Source: a virus
Strand: one strand, 5' to 3'
Length of the DNA: 64,000 nt
Virus record (IMG/VR): IMGVR_UViG_3300030108_005940
Coordinates: 60,776 to 124,775 of that record
Below the pieces are notes generated by a model. That model saw only the letters and a program-made list of their open reading frames with translations. It did not search any database and was not told where the DNA came from. The translations under genes were made by a program, and so were the position numbers. The stretch's first letter is position 1; every line of letters starts with the position of its first letter. Of the stretch, positions 1 through 8,513 are shown piece after piece.

Positions 1-350
1 TTTTGAAATTTATCACTAATTAATGATACACTCGAGCTGTATGTAGGCTGTATAATTACTTTAGCTTTTTTATACAGATGTTTGTTTTTAAAATGGTTAC
101 GATGTGTATCAATAACTACAACATTTTTTTTATCAATTAACTCTATCTGATCTTTACTAATATCTAGATCTACAATAAAAATTCTATCATAGTGATCTAG
201 AGAATTTAAAGAACCTTTAAATCTACCCGAAAAAGTAGATTCTGTAACGTCATTAATATTAAATGTCTTTGAATCACTATATAACCACTTTAGCAAAAGA
301 GTAGCTCCAGCGCCATGTAGATCAGTATCTGTCCATACTTGGATATTCAC
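1..350 (-). CDS. DHH-like phosphoesterase, 3' end outside window
   Basis: The first 116 residues are visible; the gene runs off the left edge. The start is GTG at 350, just after the helicase gene upstream on this strand. Residues 7-16 (WTDTDLHGAG region) resemble DHH motif I (D-x-D-x-x-G-A). A hydrophobic strand ending in VVVIDTHRNH resembles the DHH signature, but with Thr-His-Arg in place of Asp-His-His. DHH proteins cleave phosphodiesters in oligonucleotides or cyclic dinucleotides using Mn ions. Its place in the replication block fits nucleic-acid processing. The changed signature makes the catalytic assignment uncertain. The family call is from pattern only. Confidence 0.5.
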   Translation of the reverse strand, partial: MNIQVWTDTDLHGAGATLLLKWLYSDSKTFNINDVTESTFSGRFKGSLNSLDHYDRIFIVDLDISKDQIELIDKKNVVVIDTHRNHFKNKHLYKKAKVIIQPTYSSSVSLISDKFQ

Positions 351-373
351 TATCTTTATTTACAAGGAGTTCC

Positions 374-1681
374 TTATGATGCAAGTCCTGCTAGTGCATT
401 AAACGTATCATCACTATCATCATCAAATTCAATATCATCAGCTTCTTCAATAGTAAGGGTAGAATAGTTAATTCGCATTGCTTGAGTATTTCCACGCGGA
501 CCATAACGGTTTTTCATCATCCCAAGTCTTATTATTCCTAATTCCCTATCTTCTTCATTTTGATATATTGAACAAATAACATCAGCAGTAGCTGCAAGAC
601 CAATTGATTCAGATATAGTAGCAAGATCTGGGTTATCTTGATCAAACCCTGATCTATTCAACTGCGTTGCAGATATAATAGGACATTCAAACAAGTAACT
701 CATAGCACGAACTTGTTCAGTTACATGCTTTATTCTCTCGTAAGAATTATTACCCATGCTTGAATGCATTAAGTTAAGATAATCTAAAACTATAGCATCT
801 AACTCTATACCTTGTTCTTTAAACTTCTTAATAAACCCCTTTAACTGACTCGGTGTAATAGTTGACGGGGGAAATTCTTTAATAAAGATCTTACCTTTTT
901 CATCTTTAATTGCTTGTTTAATTGCAGGTGTATTACCTGCTAACTCTTTCATAGGTACTTTAGTTACATTAGTACAAATCCGTCTAGCATAAAGAAGCTC
1001 TGACATCTCTAATGTAACAAGTAGGACATTTTTACCTTCTTTAGCAATATTATGCGCAATGTTTCCTAAGAATATGGATTTACCTATATTTGTCTCACCT
1101 GCAAAAACATATAACGATTTTCCAGCTTCTAAAAAGCCTCCCCCTAAATTATTATCTAACCATTCCCATTTACTCGGTATATGTCTTTCAACAGAATTAA
1201 TATCATCAATAAGTGCATTAATATTGCCATACAAATCTAACCCAAGATCTGTTACTAGACTAATATTACAAGAAGTTTCAAATTTATCTAATACATCCGA
1301 TGTATCCACTTTACCTTTTGATACATCCTCTGCTACATTTAACATTGTATGATAAACAGCCTTCTCTTTAAGGAACTGTTCAGTATTTTCATACAGCTCA
1401 TCTTTATCTAGATTTTTATCTATATCATTAAATGAAGTAACTAGATCTTTAAAGGAACTTTTTTGTTCATCAGATACCAAATAAGACTTAATTTCAGTTG
1501 TAGTAGGTAGCTTATTTCGTTTTTCAGAGAAATCTTTAACAATAGTAAAAATGCTCGCTATAGCTTTATTCTTAAAATAATCAGGTTTAACAAAGTCAGC
1601 AATAGAAGCAAGATAAGTTCCATCTGTTAGTGACTTATAAATCAGTACATTTTCAAAATAATCTAAGTCTAATTTACTCAC
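374..1681 (-). CDS. 41: DnaB-like replicative helicase (T4 gp41)
   Basis: A 435-residue hexameric helicase of the RecA fold that unwinds DNA ahead of the phage replisome. The N-terminal ~150 residues are helical, as in DnaB/gp41. The C-terminal domain shows Walker A (GETNIGKS, about residue 195), a Walker B strand ending in VLDYLNLM (about 300), and a following SATQLNR segment matching the DnaB motif H3 region. The length is close to T4 gp41 (475). It lies in the minus-strand replication block with a DHH-like gene just downstream. A short acidic tail (DDIEFDDDSDD) near the C-terminus may contact partner proteins. Confidence 0.9.
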   Translation of the reverse strand: MSKLDLDYFENVLIYKSLTDGTYLASIADFVKPDYFKNKAIASIFTIVKDFSEKRNKLPTTTEIKSYLVSDEQKSSFKDLVTSFNDIDKNLDKDELYENTEQFLKEKAVYHTMLNVAEDVSKGKVDTSDVLDKFETSCNISLVTDLGLDLYGNINALIDDINSVERHIPSKWEWLDNNLGGGFLEAGKSLYVFAGETNIGKSIFLGNIAHNIAKEGKNVLLVTLEMSELLYARRICTNVTKVPMKELAGNTPAIKQAIKDEKGKIFIKEFPPSTITPSQLKGFIKKFKEQGIELDAIVLDYLNLMHSSMGNNSYERIKHVTEQVRAMSYLFECPIISATQLNRSGFDQDNPDLATISESIGLAATADVICSIYQNEEDRELGIIRLGMMKNRYGPRGNTQAMRINYSTLTIEEADDIEFDDDSDDTFNALAGLAS

Positions 1682-1702
1682 TCTTTAATATGGTATTATA
1701 GT

Positions 1703-2353
1703 TTACTTTGTTTTCCACTTATTAAGAAACCACTCTTGCCCTTGATTAAACTCTGGTGTAAACGATTGAAGTCCTGGTGAAGCGTGTGTTATTAAAATAT
1801 CTCCTACACCTAATTTAAAGCCGGCTTTATGACACTGCATCGAATAATCTAAGTCATAAAAATGCCATTTTGAAGGGCAACTTTCATCAAATCGAATCTT
1901 TTCAAACACCTTTCTTTTAATTGCAAGAAAAACACCATCTAATAATACAACACGTTTAGGGTATGATCCAAAAGCGGTCATGTGTTTTTTATCTTTACTA
2001 CCATGTGCAACAGCTCCAAATAAATTTCCGGAAGCAAAGCCACCACCCATTAAATGCCAAAGAGCAGGTGATTGTAATTTTACTTCAGTTGTACCAGCGC
2101 AGCCTACTACATCAAATTTTTTAAAAAGATCATGTAGTTTTTGTTCTGAAAAATTTTCTAATATTACGTCATCGTGTACTAGTATCAAGTTTTCAACATT
2201 TTCTTCTATAGCAAAATCAATAGCTTTATTGTATATTTTATGTAATGAGTCTTTATTGTTTTCTTTAAAAACAATTTGCTCGCTATGCGTAGTTTTATAC
2301 AAAATTGTATCTGTTTCTGTACCTGCAGTTGCAGAAAATATCATTGTGTTCAT
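1703..2353 (-). CDS. GT-A glycosyltransferase (StrF-like family 2)
   Basis: A 216-residue protein with a single GT-A type domain. The strand LILVHDDVI (about residue 60) supplies the DxD-like metal and nucleotide-sugar site. A later VLLDGVFLAIKR segment and WHFYDLDYSMQCHKAGF are typical of the acceptor side of family 2 / StrF-like transferases. No membrane segment is seen, so it should be cytosolic. It overlaps the amidotransferase gene upstream by 4 nt (ATGA type), so the two are probably translated together. The substrate is unknown; DNA base glucosylation or surface sugar transfer are both possible. Confidence 0.7.
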   Translation of the reverse strand: MNTMIFSATAGTETDTILYKTTHSEQIVFKENNKDSLHKIYNKAIDFAIEENVENLILVHDDVILENFSEQKLHDLFKKFDVVGCAGTTEVKLQSPALWHLMGGGFASGNLFGAVAHGSKDKKHMTAFGSYPKRVVLLDGVFLAIKRKVFEKIRFDESCPSKWHFYDLDYSMQCHKAGFKLGVGDILITHASPGLQSFTPEFNQGQEWFLNKWKTK

Positions 2354-3024
2354 ATAAACGAAAACGGTGAGTCGTGCATAAATGTACTAGCTTTATTCCA
2401 TCTTTTTGTTTTATTATTTAACTTCATAATAACTCCTTCCGGGAGTTCTTCAAATCCACATCCACTCATAGTTGAATAATCACCCTTTTTATTATAGTGT
2501 AAAATAGAACCATTACGAGCAATAAATACTTCATTCGTATCACAGAAAACTATACTTAGCGCATATGTACCAGATAATAACTCTAAAGTTTGTTTAATTA
2601 TTTTAATAGGTAAAACACGTTTATCATCTTTAAGAGATTTTTGCGTAAAATGTTCTAATATATTAACAATAACAGCTGTATCAACGCTATTTTCTATAAA
2701 ACTACAATATTGTTTTTTAAGTTTCTTATGATTAGTTAAAACTCCATTATGACTTACCAACCAAGATAGAGATTCAAAAGGGTGTGATGTGTCGTATGTC
2801 CAAGCTCGTGCTGCTGAAGTAGGTGCCTGAACGTGTCCTAAATGATAATCTGAATATGGTTGGTATGTATATTTATCAAAATCAATATTACCTTTTTTCT
2901 TGCGTATATATTGATCATCTTCTGCTAAACTAATAATACTGCTAGCAAAATTACCTCTTTTTTTATTAGCCTCATATAATACTTCAAACATAGAAGTATC
3001 AAAAGAACCAAAAATAGCACACAT
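2350..3024 (-). CDS. class II glutamine amidotransferase (Ntn-type)
   Basis: The 224-residue protein begins Met-Cys-Ala-Ile-Phe-Gly. Removal of Met exposes Cys2, the N-terminal nucleophile of class II amidotransferases. SHNGVL (residues 91-96) and VDTAVI (Asp115) are the glutamine-binding and oxyanion segments of this family. Only the glutaminase domain is present; no synthetase or isomerase domain follows, so ammonia must go to a partner protein. queC lies about 2 kb upstream on the same strand, and fused Gat-QueC enzymes are known in Crenarchaeota and phage 9g, so QueC is a candidate partner (inference). Sugar amination is the alternative. Confidence 0.8.
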   Translation of the reverse strand: MCAIFGSFDTSMFEVLYEANKKRGNFASSIISLAEDDQYIRKKKGNIDFDKYTYQPYSDYHLGHVQAPTSAARAWTYDTSHPFESLSWLVSHNGVLTNHKKLKKQYCSFIENSVDTAVIVNILEHFTQKSLKDDKRVLPIKIIKQTLELLSGTYALSIVFCDTNEVFIARNGSILHYNKKGDYSTMSGCGFEELPEGVIMKLNNKTKRWNKASTFMHDSPFSFI

Positions 3025-3053
3025 ACTATATGTTATAATATTTTATACGATAA

Positions 3054-3506
3054 TCAATCTTCCCAATCAAACTTAAACCCTTCTTCCCACATATAAGAGT
3101 TATCTACATACCTACTCATAATGCCATCCGGTCCTTCAGCTCTTGTACGTTCAAGAATTCTACGCATACGTAAAACCCATTGCGACGGTTCACCAATACT
3201 TTCTCTATTTTCTTTAGGTATTCTCCAAAACAGATCGATAGTTCCATATCTTTTATCCTTAGCAAGAGTATTATCTGGGTAATCAATACCATCAATAGTA
3301 TACCACTTCTTTTGCTTCTTTTTGGTTTTTTCAATCCCCATTACCTTAAGAGTTTTTTTACCTAAGCCCTTTACCTTAAAAAGATCATCATTATTCCTAA
3401 AGGGTCTAAAACTTACTATACGTTTAGCTGTCGTTCTGCCTACTCCAGGTAAGCTACGTAGCTCTTTATCATTCATCTTATTAAAATCCTTATAATTCAG
3501 CTTCAT
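3054..3506 (-). CDS. helix-hairpin-helix DNA-binding protein
   Basis: A 150-residue basic protein. Residues 15-58 hold two helix-hairpin-helix units (LPGVGRTTAKRI and VKGLGKKTLKVMGI), as in ComEA and UvrC tails, which bind the DNA backbone without sequence specificity. The C-terminal ~90 residues, with YTIDGIDYPDN and a WVLRMRRILERT helix, are not recognised. There are no visible nuclease residues. It is transcribed away from the late gene starting at 3524, from which it is separated by only 17 nt. A role in recombination or DNA processing is inferred from the domain alone. Confidence 0.7.
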   Translation of the reverse strand: MKLNYKDFNKMNDKELRSLPGVGRTTAKRIVSFRPFRNNDDLFKVKGLGKKTLKVMGIEKTKKKQKKWYTIDGIDYPDNTLAKDKRYGTIDLFWRIPKENRESIGEPSQWVLRMRRILERTRAEGPDGIMSRYVDNSYMWEEGFKFDWED

Positions 3507-3509
3507 AGG

Positions 3510-3517
3510 TATAAATA
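3510..3517 (+). promoter_or_regulatory. T4-type late promoter box TATAAATA
   Basis: An exact TATAAATA ends 6 nt before the ATG at 3524. With T4 geometry (box centred about 10 bp upstream of the start site), transcription would begin at or 1 nt before the ATG, with no room for a Shine-Dalgarno site. Confidence 0.7.
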
Positions 3518-3523
3518 TATTAT

Positions 3524-5035
3524 ATGAGTTCCTTTGACTATACCGATAATTTTAACGGCTTTAATGATTTATTCAACAGGGTAGATTTACTTAACGAAGC
3601 TAAAAAATCTCCTTATGAAAAGTACCACCCTTCCTTCGGTGGTGTTACTAAAGATTTAAGATCTGCTGGTTTTAGTTCTGCTCCATTAGATACAATTAAT
3701 TTTATTAGGACAGCGTTGTATAATTTAGAATTAATTAGTGATGAAGAACTTGCAGCTGCTAAAAAAGGAGCTGGATTTGCTGCTAAAAAGAAAAATCTTT
3801 TAGCTTTGCTGGATGCTAAAGAAGATGTCATTGAAGCAAATAAAGATAAAATAGCAGAAGAGATTAAAGATGGTTTAGCTCGTTATATCAATAGAGCGAC
3901 CGTTGATAGAGGTAAAGAAGAAAAATATGCAGCACAAAAAGCTGCTTTAGAGTTAGCTAAAGATATTAAAGCAGGTGAAGATATGGGAGACGCTGTTGAA
4001 GATGCTGTTGGTCAGATGAGTGAAGGTGAAAAAGAGCTAGCACAGAGTATTGAAATTGCTAAGACAGATCCGACTACGTTTATTGAAATTAAAATTAGGG
4101 ATGCAGATAAGATAGAAGAAGTTGGAAGTATTGTTACTAAGTATGCTAACGAAGATGGGTTGGATATAAGCGGTGATACTGTACAGTTTTCGGTTGATCC
4201 GGATACACCACTAGCTGCAGCAGTTACAAAGCATGGAGTTGATAGAATTGAAGCAGCTCTTAAGAGGGATGTGGATGCAATTAGTGATAGTGTTGTTGTA
4301 GTTATGTCACCTGAGGAAGATTACGAGCAAGATTTATATGGTACAGAAGGTGCAGAGAGTTATGCTGCTAACGAAGAGGGTAATGGAATTACTGAAGTAG
4401 AAGATGCAGAAGATCTTAGTGCTAAGAAAGCTAGAGCAGGAAAAGATATCGGAAAACCTGGAAAGAATTTTGCTAAAATAGCAAAAAGCGCAGGCAAAAA
4501 GTATGGTTCAAAGGAAGCAGGTGATAGAGTAGCGGGAGCTGTGCTAGCTAAGATGAGAGGTAATTACGAAGGTGAAGAAGTAATGGTTGGTGCAGAAGTT
4601 ATGTGGGACGGTCTACAAAAAAGCGGAGTAGTAGATGAGGTGGATTTTGAAAACAACGTTGCGATTGTAGTAGATCAAGATGGAGAAGATCATGTTGTAC
4701 GGTTAGGTGACTTTGATGTTATTAATTCGGTTGAAGATAATGAACTTGATGATTTCTTAACTCATGAACACCCTGAAGAACATATGCCTGATGATTATGA
4801 AGAGGTATTAGATGCTCTTGTTGATGATGATAAAAAGAAGCATGCAATGAAGAAGCTTAACGGTGAAGATGAAGAAGAACTTCAAGTTGAAAATACTACT
4901 GCAGCTTACTTAACTGAACAAAAGGAAAGTGATAAGCGTAATAAAAAGACAGTAGTTAAAAATCAATCATTCAAAGAAAGATACGAGCCTAAAACATCTT
5001 GGCAGTTAGAAGAGCTTAGAAAATACGGTCTTTAA
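3524..5035 (+). CDS. acidic putative internal virion protein with capsid-targeting-like leader
   Basis: A 503-residue Glu/Asp/Ala/Lys-rich protein of unknown function. The first 26 residues are rich in Phe/Asn/Leu and end in Leu-Leu-Asn-Glu-Ala, an (L/I)-x-E site of the kind cut by T4 gp21. The middle is helical and low complexity. Around residues 315-345 is a segment GKPGKNFAKIAKSAGKKYG, a pattern that recurs in marine T4-like phage proteins. It is followed by a small beta segment (EVMWDGLQKSGVVDEVDF) like a KOW/SH3 barrel. It is a lone plus-strand gene in the minus-strand replication block, with its own late promoter. Packaging in the head is inferred. Confidence 0.55.
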   Translation: MSSFDYTDNFNGFNDLFNRVDLLNEAKKSPYEKYHPSFGGVTKDLRSAGFSSAPLDTINFIRTALYNLELISDEELAAAKKGAGFAAKKKNLLALLDAKEDVIEANKDKIAEEIKDGLARYINRATVDRGKEEKYAAQKAALELAKDIKAGEDMGDAVEDAVGQMSEGEKELAQSIEIAKTDPTTFIEIKIRDADKIEEVGSIVTKYANEDGLDISGDTVQFSVDPDTPLAAAVTKHGVDRIEAALKRDVDAISDSVVVVMSPEEDYEQDLYGTEGAESYAANEEGNGITEVEDAEDLSAKKARAGKDIGKPGKNFAKIAKSAGKKYGSKEAGDRVAGAVLAKMRGNYEGEEVMVGAEVMWDGLQKSGVVDEVDFENNVAIVVDQDGEDHVVRLGDFDVINSVEDNELDDFLTHEHPEEHMPDDYEEVLDALVDDDKKKHAMKKLNGEDEEELQVENTTAAYLTEQKESDKRNKKTVVKNQSFKERYEPKTSWQLEELRKYGL

Positions 5036-5787
5036 GCACATTTTTTACATTTGTTCTCATCATATAGTTTATCTATTTTATCTTGTTGAACATATGCTAT
5101 TGGATCTCTATAACCTGCACTTACAAAACCTTTTACTCTCATACTACTTGACGGGGTAGTAGCATCTGCTAGTTTATCTTCTCTATCAGAATAACAAGTC
5201 CAAGTATCTCCAAACTTTACGCCTAATCGAATACCTTCTTTAATAATTTCTTCTTTCGACATATCTAATAACGGCGCTTCTACTTTAATTCTATTCTCTC
5301 TATTAAGATCGGTTACATTATTAATAGTATCAACAAACTCTTCACTACCGTCCCAGTAACCAGCAAGCGAATCAACTTGTGCTGCTCCATACCATACAGT
5401 ATCGGCACCTACACTTTCTGCATAAGCAGAGCAAATAGATAAAAACATTAAGTTTCTAAACGGTACGTAAGATACAGGCTGCGCATCACCTGCCATTTCA
5501 CTAATATCTGGGTTGTCGATATCGTTATTAGTTAAAGATGAAGTTGGAGCTATATCCTTAATATATTTTACATCTAAAACTTTATTAGTCACCTTTACGT
5601 TAAACCACCCAGAAAATTGTTCATTAACATTTCTAATTTGTTTATCAACACAAGATAATTCTCGTTTATGCCTTTGACCATAATCAAAGGTTATTGTATG
5701 TATTTCATTATAGCCTCTATCTTGTGCCATATACAAAAGCACAGATGAGTCCATTCCTCCACTAAGTGTTAGTACTAGCTTTTTCAT
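5032..5787 (-). CDS. queC: QueC, 7-cyano-7-deazaguanine (preQ0) synthase
   Basis: A 251-residue member of the adenine nucleotide alpha hydrolase fold that converts 7-carboxy-7-deazaguanine, ATP and ammonia to preQ0. The PP-loop SGGMDSS is at residues 9-15. FDYGQRH (34-40) and SYVPFRN (106-112) are QueC signatures. The zinc site looks reduced: Cys198, Cys247 and Cys250 are present, but the usual final CxxCxxC becomes Cys-Lys-Lys-Cys-Ala-stop, and about 48 residues separate the first Cys from the pair. It overlaps uvsX by 26 nt and the converging gene 3524-5035 by 4 nt. folE2, queD and queE are also in the window. Confidence 0.9.
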   Translation of the reverse strand: MKKLVLTLSGGMDSSVLLYMAQDRGYNEIHTITFDYGQRHKRELSCVDKQIRNVNEQFSGWFNVKVTNKVLDVKYIKDIAPTSSLTNNDIDNPDISEMAGDAQPVSYVPFRNLMFLSICSAYAESVGADTVWYGAAQVDSLAGYWDGSEEFVDTINNVTDLNRENRIKVEAPLLDMSKEEIIKEGIRLGVKFGDTWTCYSDREDKLADATTPSSSMRVKGFVSAGYRDPIAYVQQDKIDKLYDENKCKKCA

Positions 5788-6892
5788 TATTAATTAAATC
5801 ATCTAACGAATCAATTTCATCTGGAGTATCGTCTTCGTTATTACTATAAGACCATTCATTCTTAATCCGTTCTTCTACTTTAGGTAGAATAGTTTCTTCC
5901 CAGAGTTTAGTATCCTTTCTCCAATTCTTATAATAACCTAACTTAGTACCATCTTCAAGCTGATATGTAGCTCCAGTTTGAACAACAGCACCAACACCAA
6001 CAGCTAGGTCAACTAAACCGTAATATCTATCAAGTCCAGAAGAGAAAGAAAGGTACATTTCACCTTCTAGATATTGTTTAATGAATCTATTTTTACGAGT
6101 TAACGCTCTAATAATAATACCAGAGTATTTCTTTTGACCAACCGCTAACTCACCATCAACAGTCTTTCCTCCATCTGATTTCATAGGCTTACGAGCTAAC
6201 TGAACTGTTACAGATGGGAGATAAACACATGATTTACCACCAGGCATATTTTTTTCTATAGAAGGAAACAAAGCAGTAGGGTCATCATAGACATGATTAG
6301 TACATAAAATGGTAGTTTGAGTTACTGAACCTAAATTAGTACAGGTTTGCATTAAAGTTTTCATAGCTCGTGCCTTTGTACCCATATCTGATGAAGTACT
6401 ATCTTTACTCATACGACTAAGCTCGAGTTCAGATTGAAGATTTGCAAGAGAGTCAATAGCTACAATGAACTTACCCTCAAGTCCTTTTTCTTTAACTGAA
6501 GTAAGGAACTTATACAGTGAATTTCTAGCTTGCTCAATACTTGTACAAGGAACATACTTTACTTTACTAATATCTAAACCTAATCTTTCAGCTCCATCCG
6601 GATCAATGGCGTTCTCTGTATCAAATATCACCGGAATGAGGCCATCTTCTTGAGCTTTTGCTAATATTTTTTGAACAAATAAAGACTTACCAGTCATAGA
6701 TTCGCCAGCTAACATAGTTACTCTACCTTTTGGTATACCACCGTTAATTGATCCAGAAATAATAGCGTTTAATACGTAAGAACCAGTATCGATCCACTCA
6801 CCAACACGACTAAGGGTATTACTATTTAAATAAGTAGCAAACGGGTTAACTTTATCTATATCATCTAATGCACTAGCAATGTCTTTATCCAT
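5762..6892 (-). CDS. uvsX: UvsX, RecA-like recombinase
   Basis: A 376-residue strand-exchange ATPase that forms filaments on ssDNA in recombination-dependent replication. Walker A GESMTGKS is at residues 63-70; FIVAIDSLANL (about 142-152) is Walker B. The MGTKARAMKTLM and TILCTNHVYDD segments match UvsX/RecA. The acidic C-terminal tail (NNEDDTPDEIDSLDD) matches the regulatory tail of T4 UvsX. The length is close to T4 UvsX (391). The 3' end overlaps queC, so the two are likely co-transcribed. Its partners UvsY and UvsW are at 15644-17472. Confidence 0.93.
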   Translation of the reverse strand: MDKDIASALDDIDKVNPFATYLNSNTLSRVGEWIDTGSYVLNAIISGSINGGIPKGRVTMLAGESMTGKSLFVQKILAKAQEDGLIPVIFDTENAIDPDGAERLGLDISKVKYVPCTSIEQARNSLYKFLTSVKEKGLEGKFIVAIDSLANLQSELELSRMSKDSTSSDMGTKARAMKTLMQTCTNLGSVTQTTILCTNHVYDDPTALFPSIEKNMPGGKSCVYLPSVTVQLARKPMKSDGGKTVDGELAVGQKKYSGIIIRALTRKNRFIKQYLEGEMYLSFSSGLDRYYGLVDLAVGVGAVVQTGATYQLEDGTKLGYYKNWRKDTKLWEETILPKVEERIKNEWSYSNNEDDTPDEIDSLDDLINNEKASTNT

Positions 6893-6900
6893 ATATACGA

Positions 6901-7218
6901 TTATATTTTCGTATATATGTTTTTCAACTGTCTAATTTGCTCTAATAGATGTAAAACATTGGTTCCGCGAATTTTATCTGTTTGTATTGTCATGGGGTAG
7001 TTTAATTCTGTATCAATTCGAATACCCTCTACATCACATTCCGGTGTAACCATATCATCTACAAAGTCATATAAGCCATGGCTTTTAAGATTTTTATAAT
7101 GATAATCTATTAAAGGTTTACTAGTCTCAACCACTACATCTACTTCTGCTACCATTGTTAAATATCTAAAATATAACCCTTCATTTGTAGTTAAATCAGC
7201 TATAACAATTAAATTCAC
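6901..7218 (-). CDS. conserved hypothetical protein, 105 aa
   Basis: A 105-residue protein with alternating hydrophobic strands (LIVIADL, VDVVVET) and a VDDMVTPE segment. It could be a small alpha/beta fold reminiscent of the HAD or DNA-polymerase-accessory class, but no family is recognised. The start is GTG at 7218; the ATG two bases upstream reads straight into a TGA. A TATAAATA box sits exactly 5 nt before the GTG. It lies 8 nt upstream of uvsX and could be transcribed with it. Function unknown. Confidence 0.6.
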   Translation of the reverse strand: MNLIVIADLTTNEGLYFRYLTMVAEVDVVVETSKPLIDYHYKNLKSHGLYDFVDDMVTPECDVEGIRIDTELNYPMTIQTDKIRGTNVLHLLEQIRQLKNIYTKI

Positions 7219-7223
7219 ATAAT

Positions 7224-7231
7224 TATTTATA
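7224..7231 (-). promoter_or_regulatory. late promoter box TATAAATA (minus strand)
   Basis: An exact TATAAATA on the minus strand ends 5 nt before the GTG start at 7218. This spacing supports GTG as the true start and predicts a leaderless transcript. Confidence 0.6.
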
Positions 7232-7250
7232 GATTATAATCGGAGATAAA

Positions 7251-7282
7251 AAAAGCCTCGGTAATTAATTACCGAGGCTTTT
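7251..7282 (-). terminator. intrinsic terminator after hsp20
   Basis: A perfect 32-nt inverted repeat with arms AAAAGCCTCGGTAATT / AATTACCGAGGCTTTT. On the minus strand it is followed by a run of seven T (to 7248). It lies 18 nt after the hsp20 stop codon and separates hsp20 from the 6901-7218 gene. Half of the stem is GC-rich, unlike the surrounding DNA. Confidence 0.85.
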
Positions 7283-7300
7283 AGGTTAAGTTTTATATTA

Positions 7301-7711
7301 TTAAACAGTATACGTTTTAATATACTCTTCTTTTTTCCTACGTGGAACATCTACTTCAAGAACTCCATTAACGTAAGTAAAATTAATCTTATTAAGATCA
7401 AATTCTCTTCCTACTGAAAACGACCTATTATAGGTTTGTTCTTTTTCACCATCATGGGCTTTTACTTTACGCTTAGCTTTAATATAAACTTCGCGTTGAT
7501 CTGTGTCTGTAGAAAGATCTAGATCTTCTTTTGTAACACCTGGTAGGTCAATTTGAACGCTTAATGTATCTTCGTCAGATGCAAAACGAACTTGATCTCC
7601 AGTTTTATATACTTCTTCCAGTTGGTGGAAGACTGGTGTTAAGTTAAAGAAGCCATCAAAGGCTCTTTCAATTTCTGCGATTGGGTTGTGTGTGTATTTA
7701 GTTAGTTTCAT
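7301..7711 (-). CDS. Hsp20 small heat-shock protein
   Basis: A 136-residue alpha-crystallin-domain chaperone. The N-terminal amphipathic segment (FDGFFNLTP) precedes an alpha-crystallin core at about 42-130, with IDLPGVTKEDLDLS and the closing FTYVNGVLEVDVPRR, which is the conserved G-x-L edge strand. A C-terminal I-x-[IV]-like motif is weak (IKTYTV). Such genes are common in marine T4-like phages and hold unfolded proteins during infection. It has its own late promoter box (7720-7727) and a strong terminator, so it appears to be a single-gene transcription unit. Confidence 0.9.
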   Translation of the reverse strand: MKLTKYTHNPIAEIERAFDGFFNLTPVFHQLEEVYKTGDQVRFASDEDTLSVQIDLPGVTKEDLDLSTDTDQREVYIKAKRKVKAHDGEKEQTYNRSFSVGREFDLNKINFTYVNGVLEVDVPRRKKEEYIKTYTV

Positions 7712-7719
7712 AGTAAAAT

Positions 7720-7727
7720 TATTTATT
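7720..7727 (-). promoter_or_regulatory. late promoter box AATAAATA (minus strand)
   Basis: AATAAATA on the minus strand ends 8 nt before the hsp20 ATG at 7711. It differs from the T4 consensus only at the first base. Confidence 0.5.
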
Positions 7728-7751
7728 ACACTACCACGCCTTTAACCACTA

Positions 7752-8153
7752 CTAGGTAGCAGCAACAACGGGTGTTTCTTCCTCTTCGTCATCAAATAAT
7801 TGAATGACTTCCGGTTCGGTTTGAGCTGTACCTTCTTGAATTGGTGGAGCGGGGTTGTTAATATTTTCATACTGCTGAATAATACGCTCATCTAGCTCAA
7901 TGTCAGACGTACTAATTGCGGATTTTGAAAACGTCCAATTATTTTTATCTTTGTCTTTAAGGAACTCCATAAAGATATAAGGAAAGGATTGAACTTGAAG
8001 TTGACCAGATTGTTGATCTGGCTGTACATGAATAATTACTGGATTATAAAGAGTAATTTCGTCTTTGGTATTTTTAACAACTCTACCGACAACGGTTCTA
8101 CCGATATGATCAACAATAGTACTAATTGGTTTTTCTTTTGGTTTATCTGCCAT
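7752..8153 (-). CDS. hypothetical protein with beta-rich core and acidic tail
   Basis: A 133-residue protein. Residues 12-68 look like a small beta barrel (TVVGRVVKNTKDEITLYNP, then QLQVQSFPYIFMEFL), similar in layout to Sm/SH3-like nucleic-acid proteins. The tail is Pro/Gln/Glu-rich and ends with FDDEEEETPVV, as in phage proteins that contact polymerase or clamp. No family is recognised with confidence. It sits between hsp20 and the 8194-8505 gene on the replication strand. Function unknown. Confidence 0.6.
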   Translation of the reverse strand: MADKPKEKPISTIVDHIGRTVVGRVVKNTKDEITLYNPVIIHVQPDQQSGQLQVQSFPYIFMEFLKDKDKNNWTFSKSAISTSDIELDERIIQQYENINNPAPPIQEGTAQTEPEVIQLFDDEEEETPVVAAT

Positions 8154-8193
8154 AATATTATTTTAATTAAAAATTTTAATAATCAACTGCTTT

Positions 8194-8505
8194 CTACTGA
8201 TAAGTTAAAGTATTTGCAATTTTTTTTGCTTCCTCAAGCGCTTCTTTAGCTTGTTTAGATAGATAAGTAGATTTATCTTGAGCATGGTGGAGTGCATCTC
8301 TTAAAATAAAAACTGACCTACGTATCTTTTCAATTTCAGCTGAATTAATAGTTCCTTGTCCACTATCTGTACCGACAATTATATTTCTTAAAATAGCTAA
8401 TGTTTCTAAAATACCTCTCGCTTTACCTCTATTATAAGCTGGGTGCGCGTTTTTAGTATTATCATCTTCTGGTCTGTCTGTGTATCCACCGGGTTGTAAT
8501 GCCAT
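8194..8505 (-). CDS. hypothetical helical protein, 103 aa
   Basis: A 103-residue, mostly helical protein. The N-terminal 30 residues are Pro/Gly/Asn-rich and probably disordered (ALQPGGYTDRPEDDNTKN). They are followed by three amphipathic helices (GILETLAILRNIIVG, IEKIRRSVFILRDALHHA, AKEALEEAKKIANTL). It lies only 8 nt upstream of the gp43 stop region's partner gene order on the minus strand, immediately downstream of the polymerase gene. It may be co-expressed with polymerase. No family is recognised. Confidence 0.6.
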   Translation of the reverse strand: MALQPGGYTDRPEDDNTKNAHPAYNRGKARGILETLAILRNIIVGTDSGQGTINSAEIEKIRRSVFILRDALHHAQDKSTYLSKQAKEALEEAKKIANTLTYQ

Positions 8506-8513
8506 GTGTCTAT

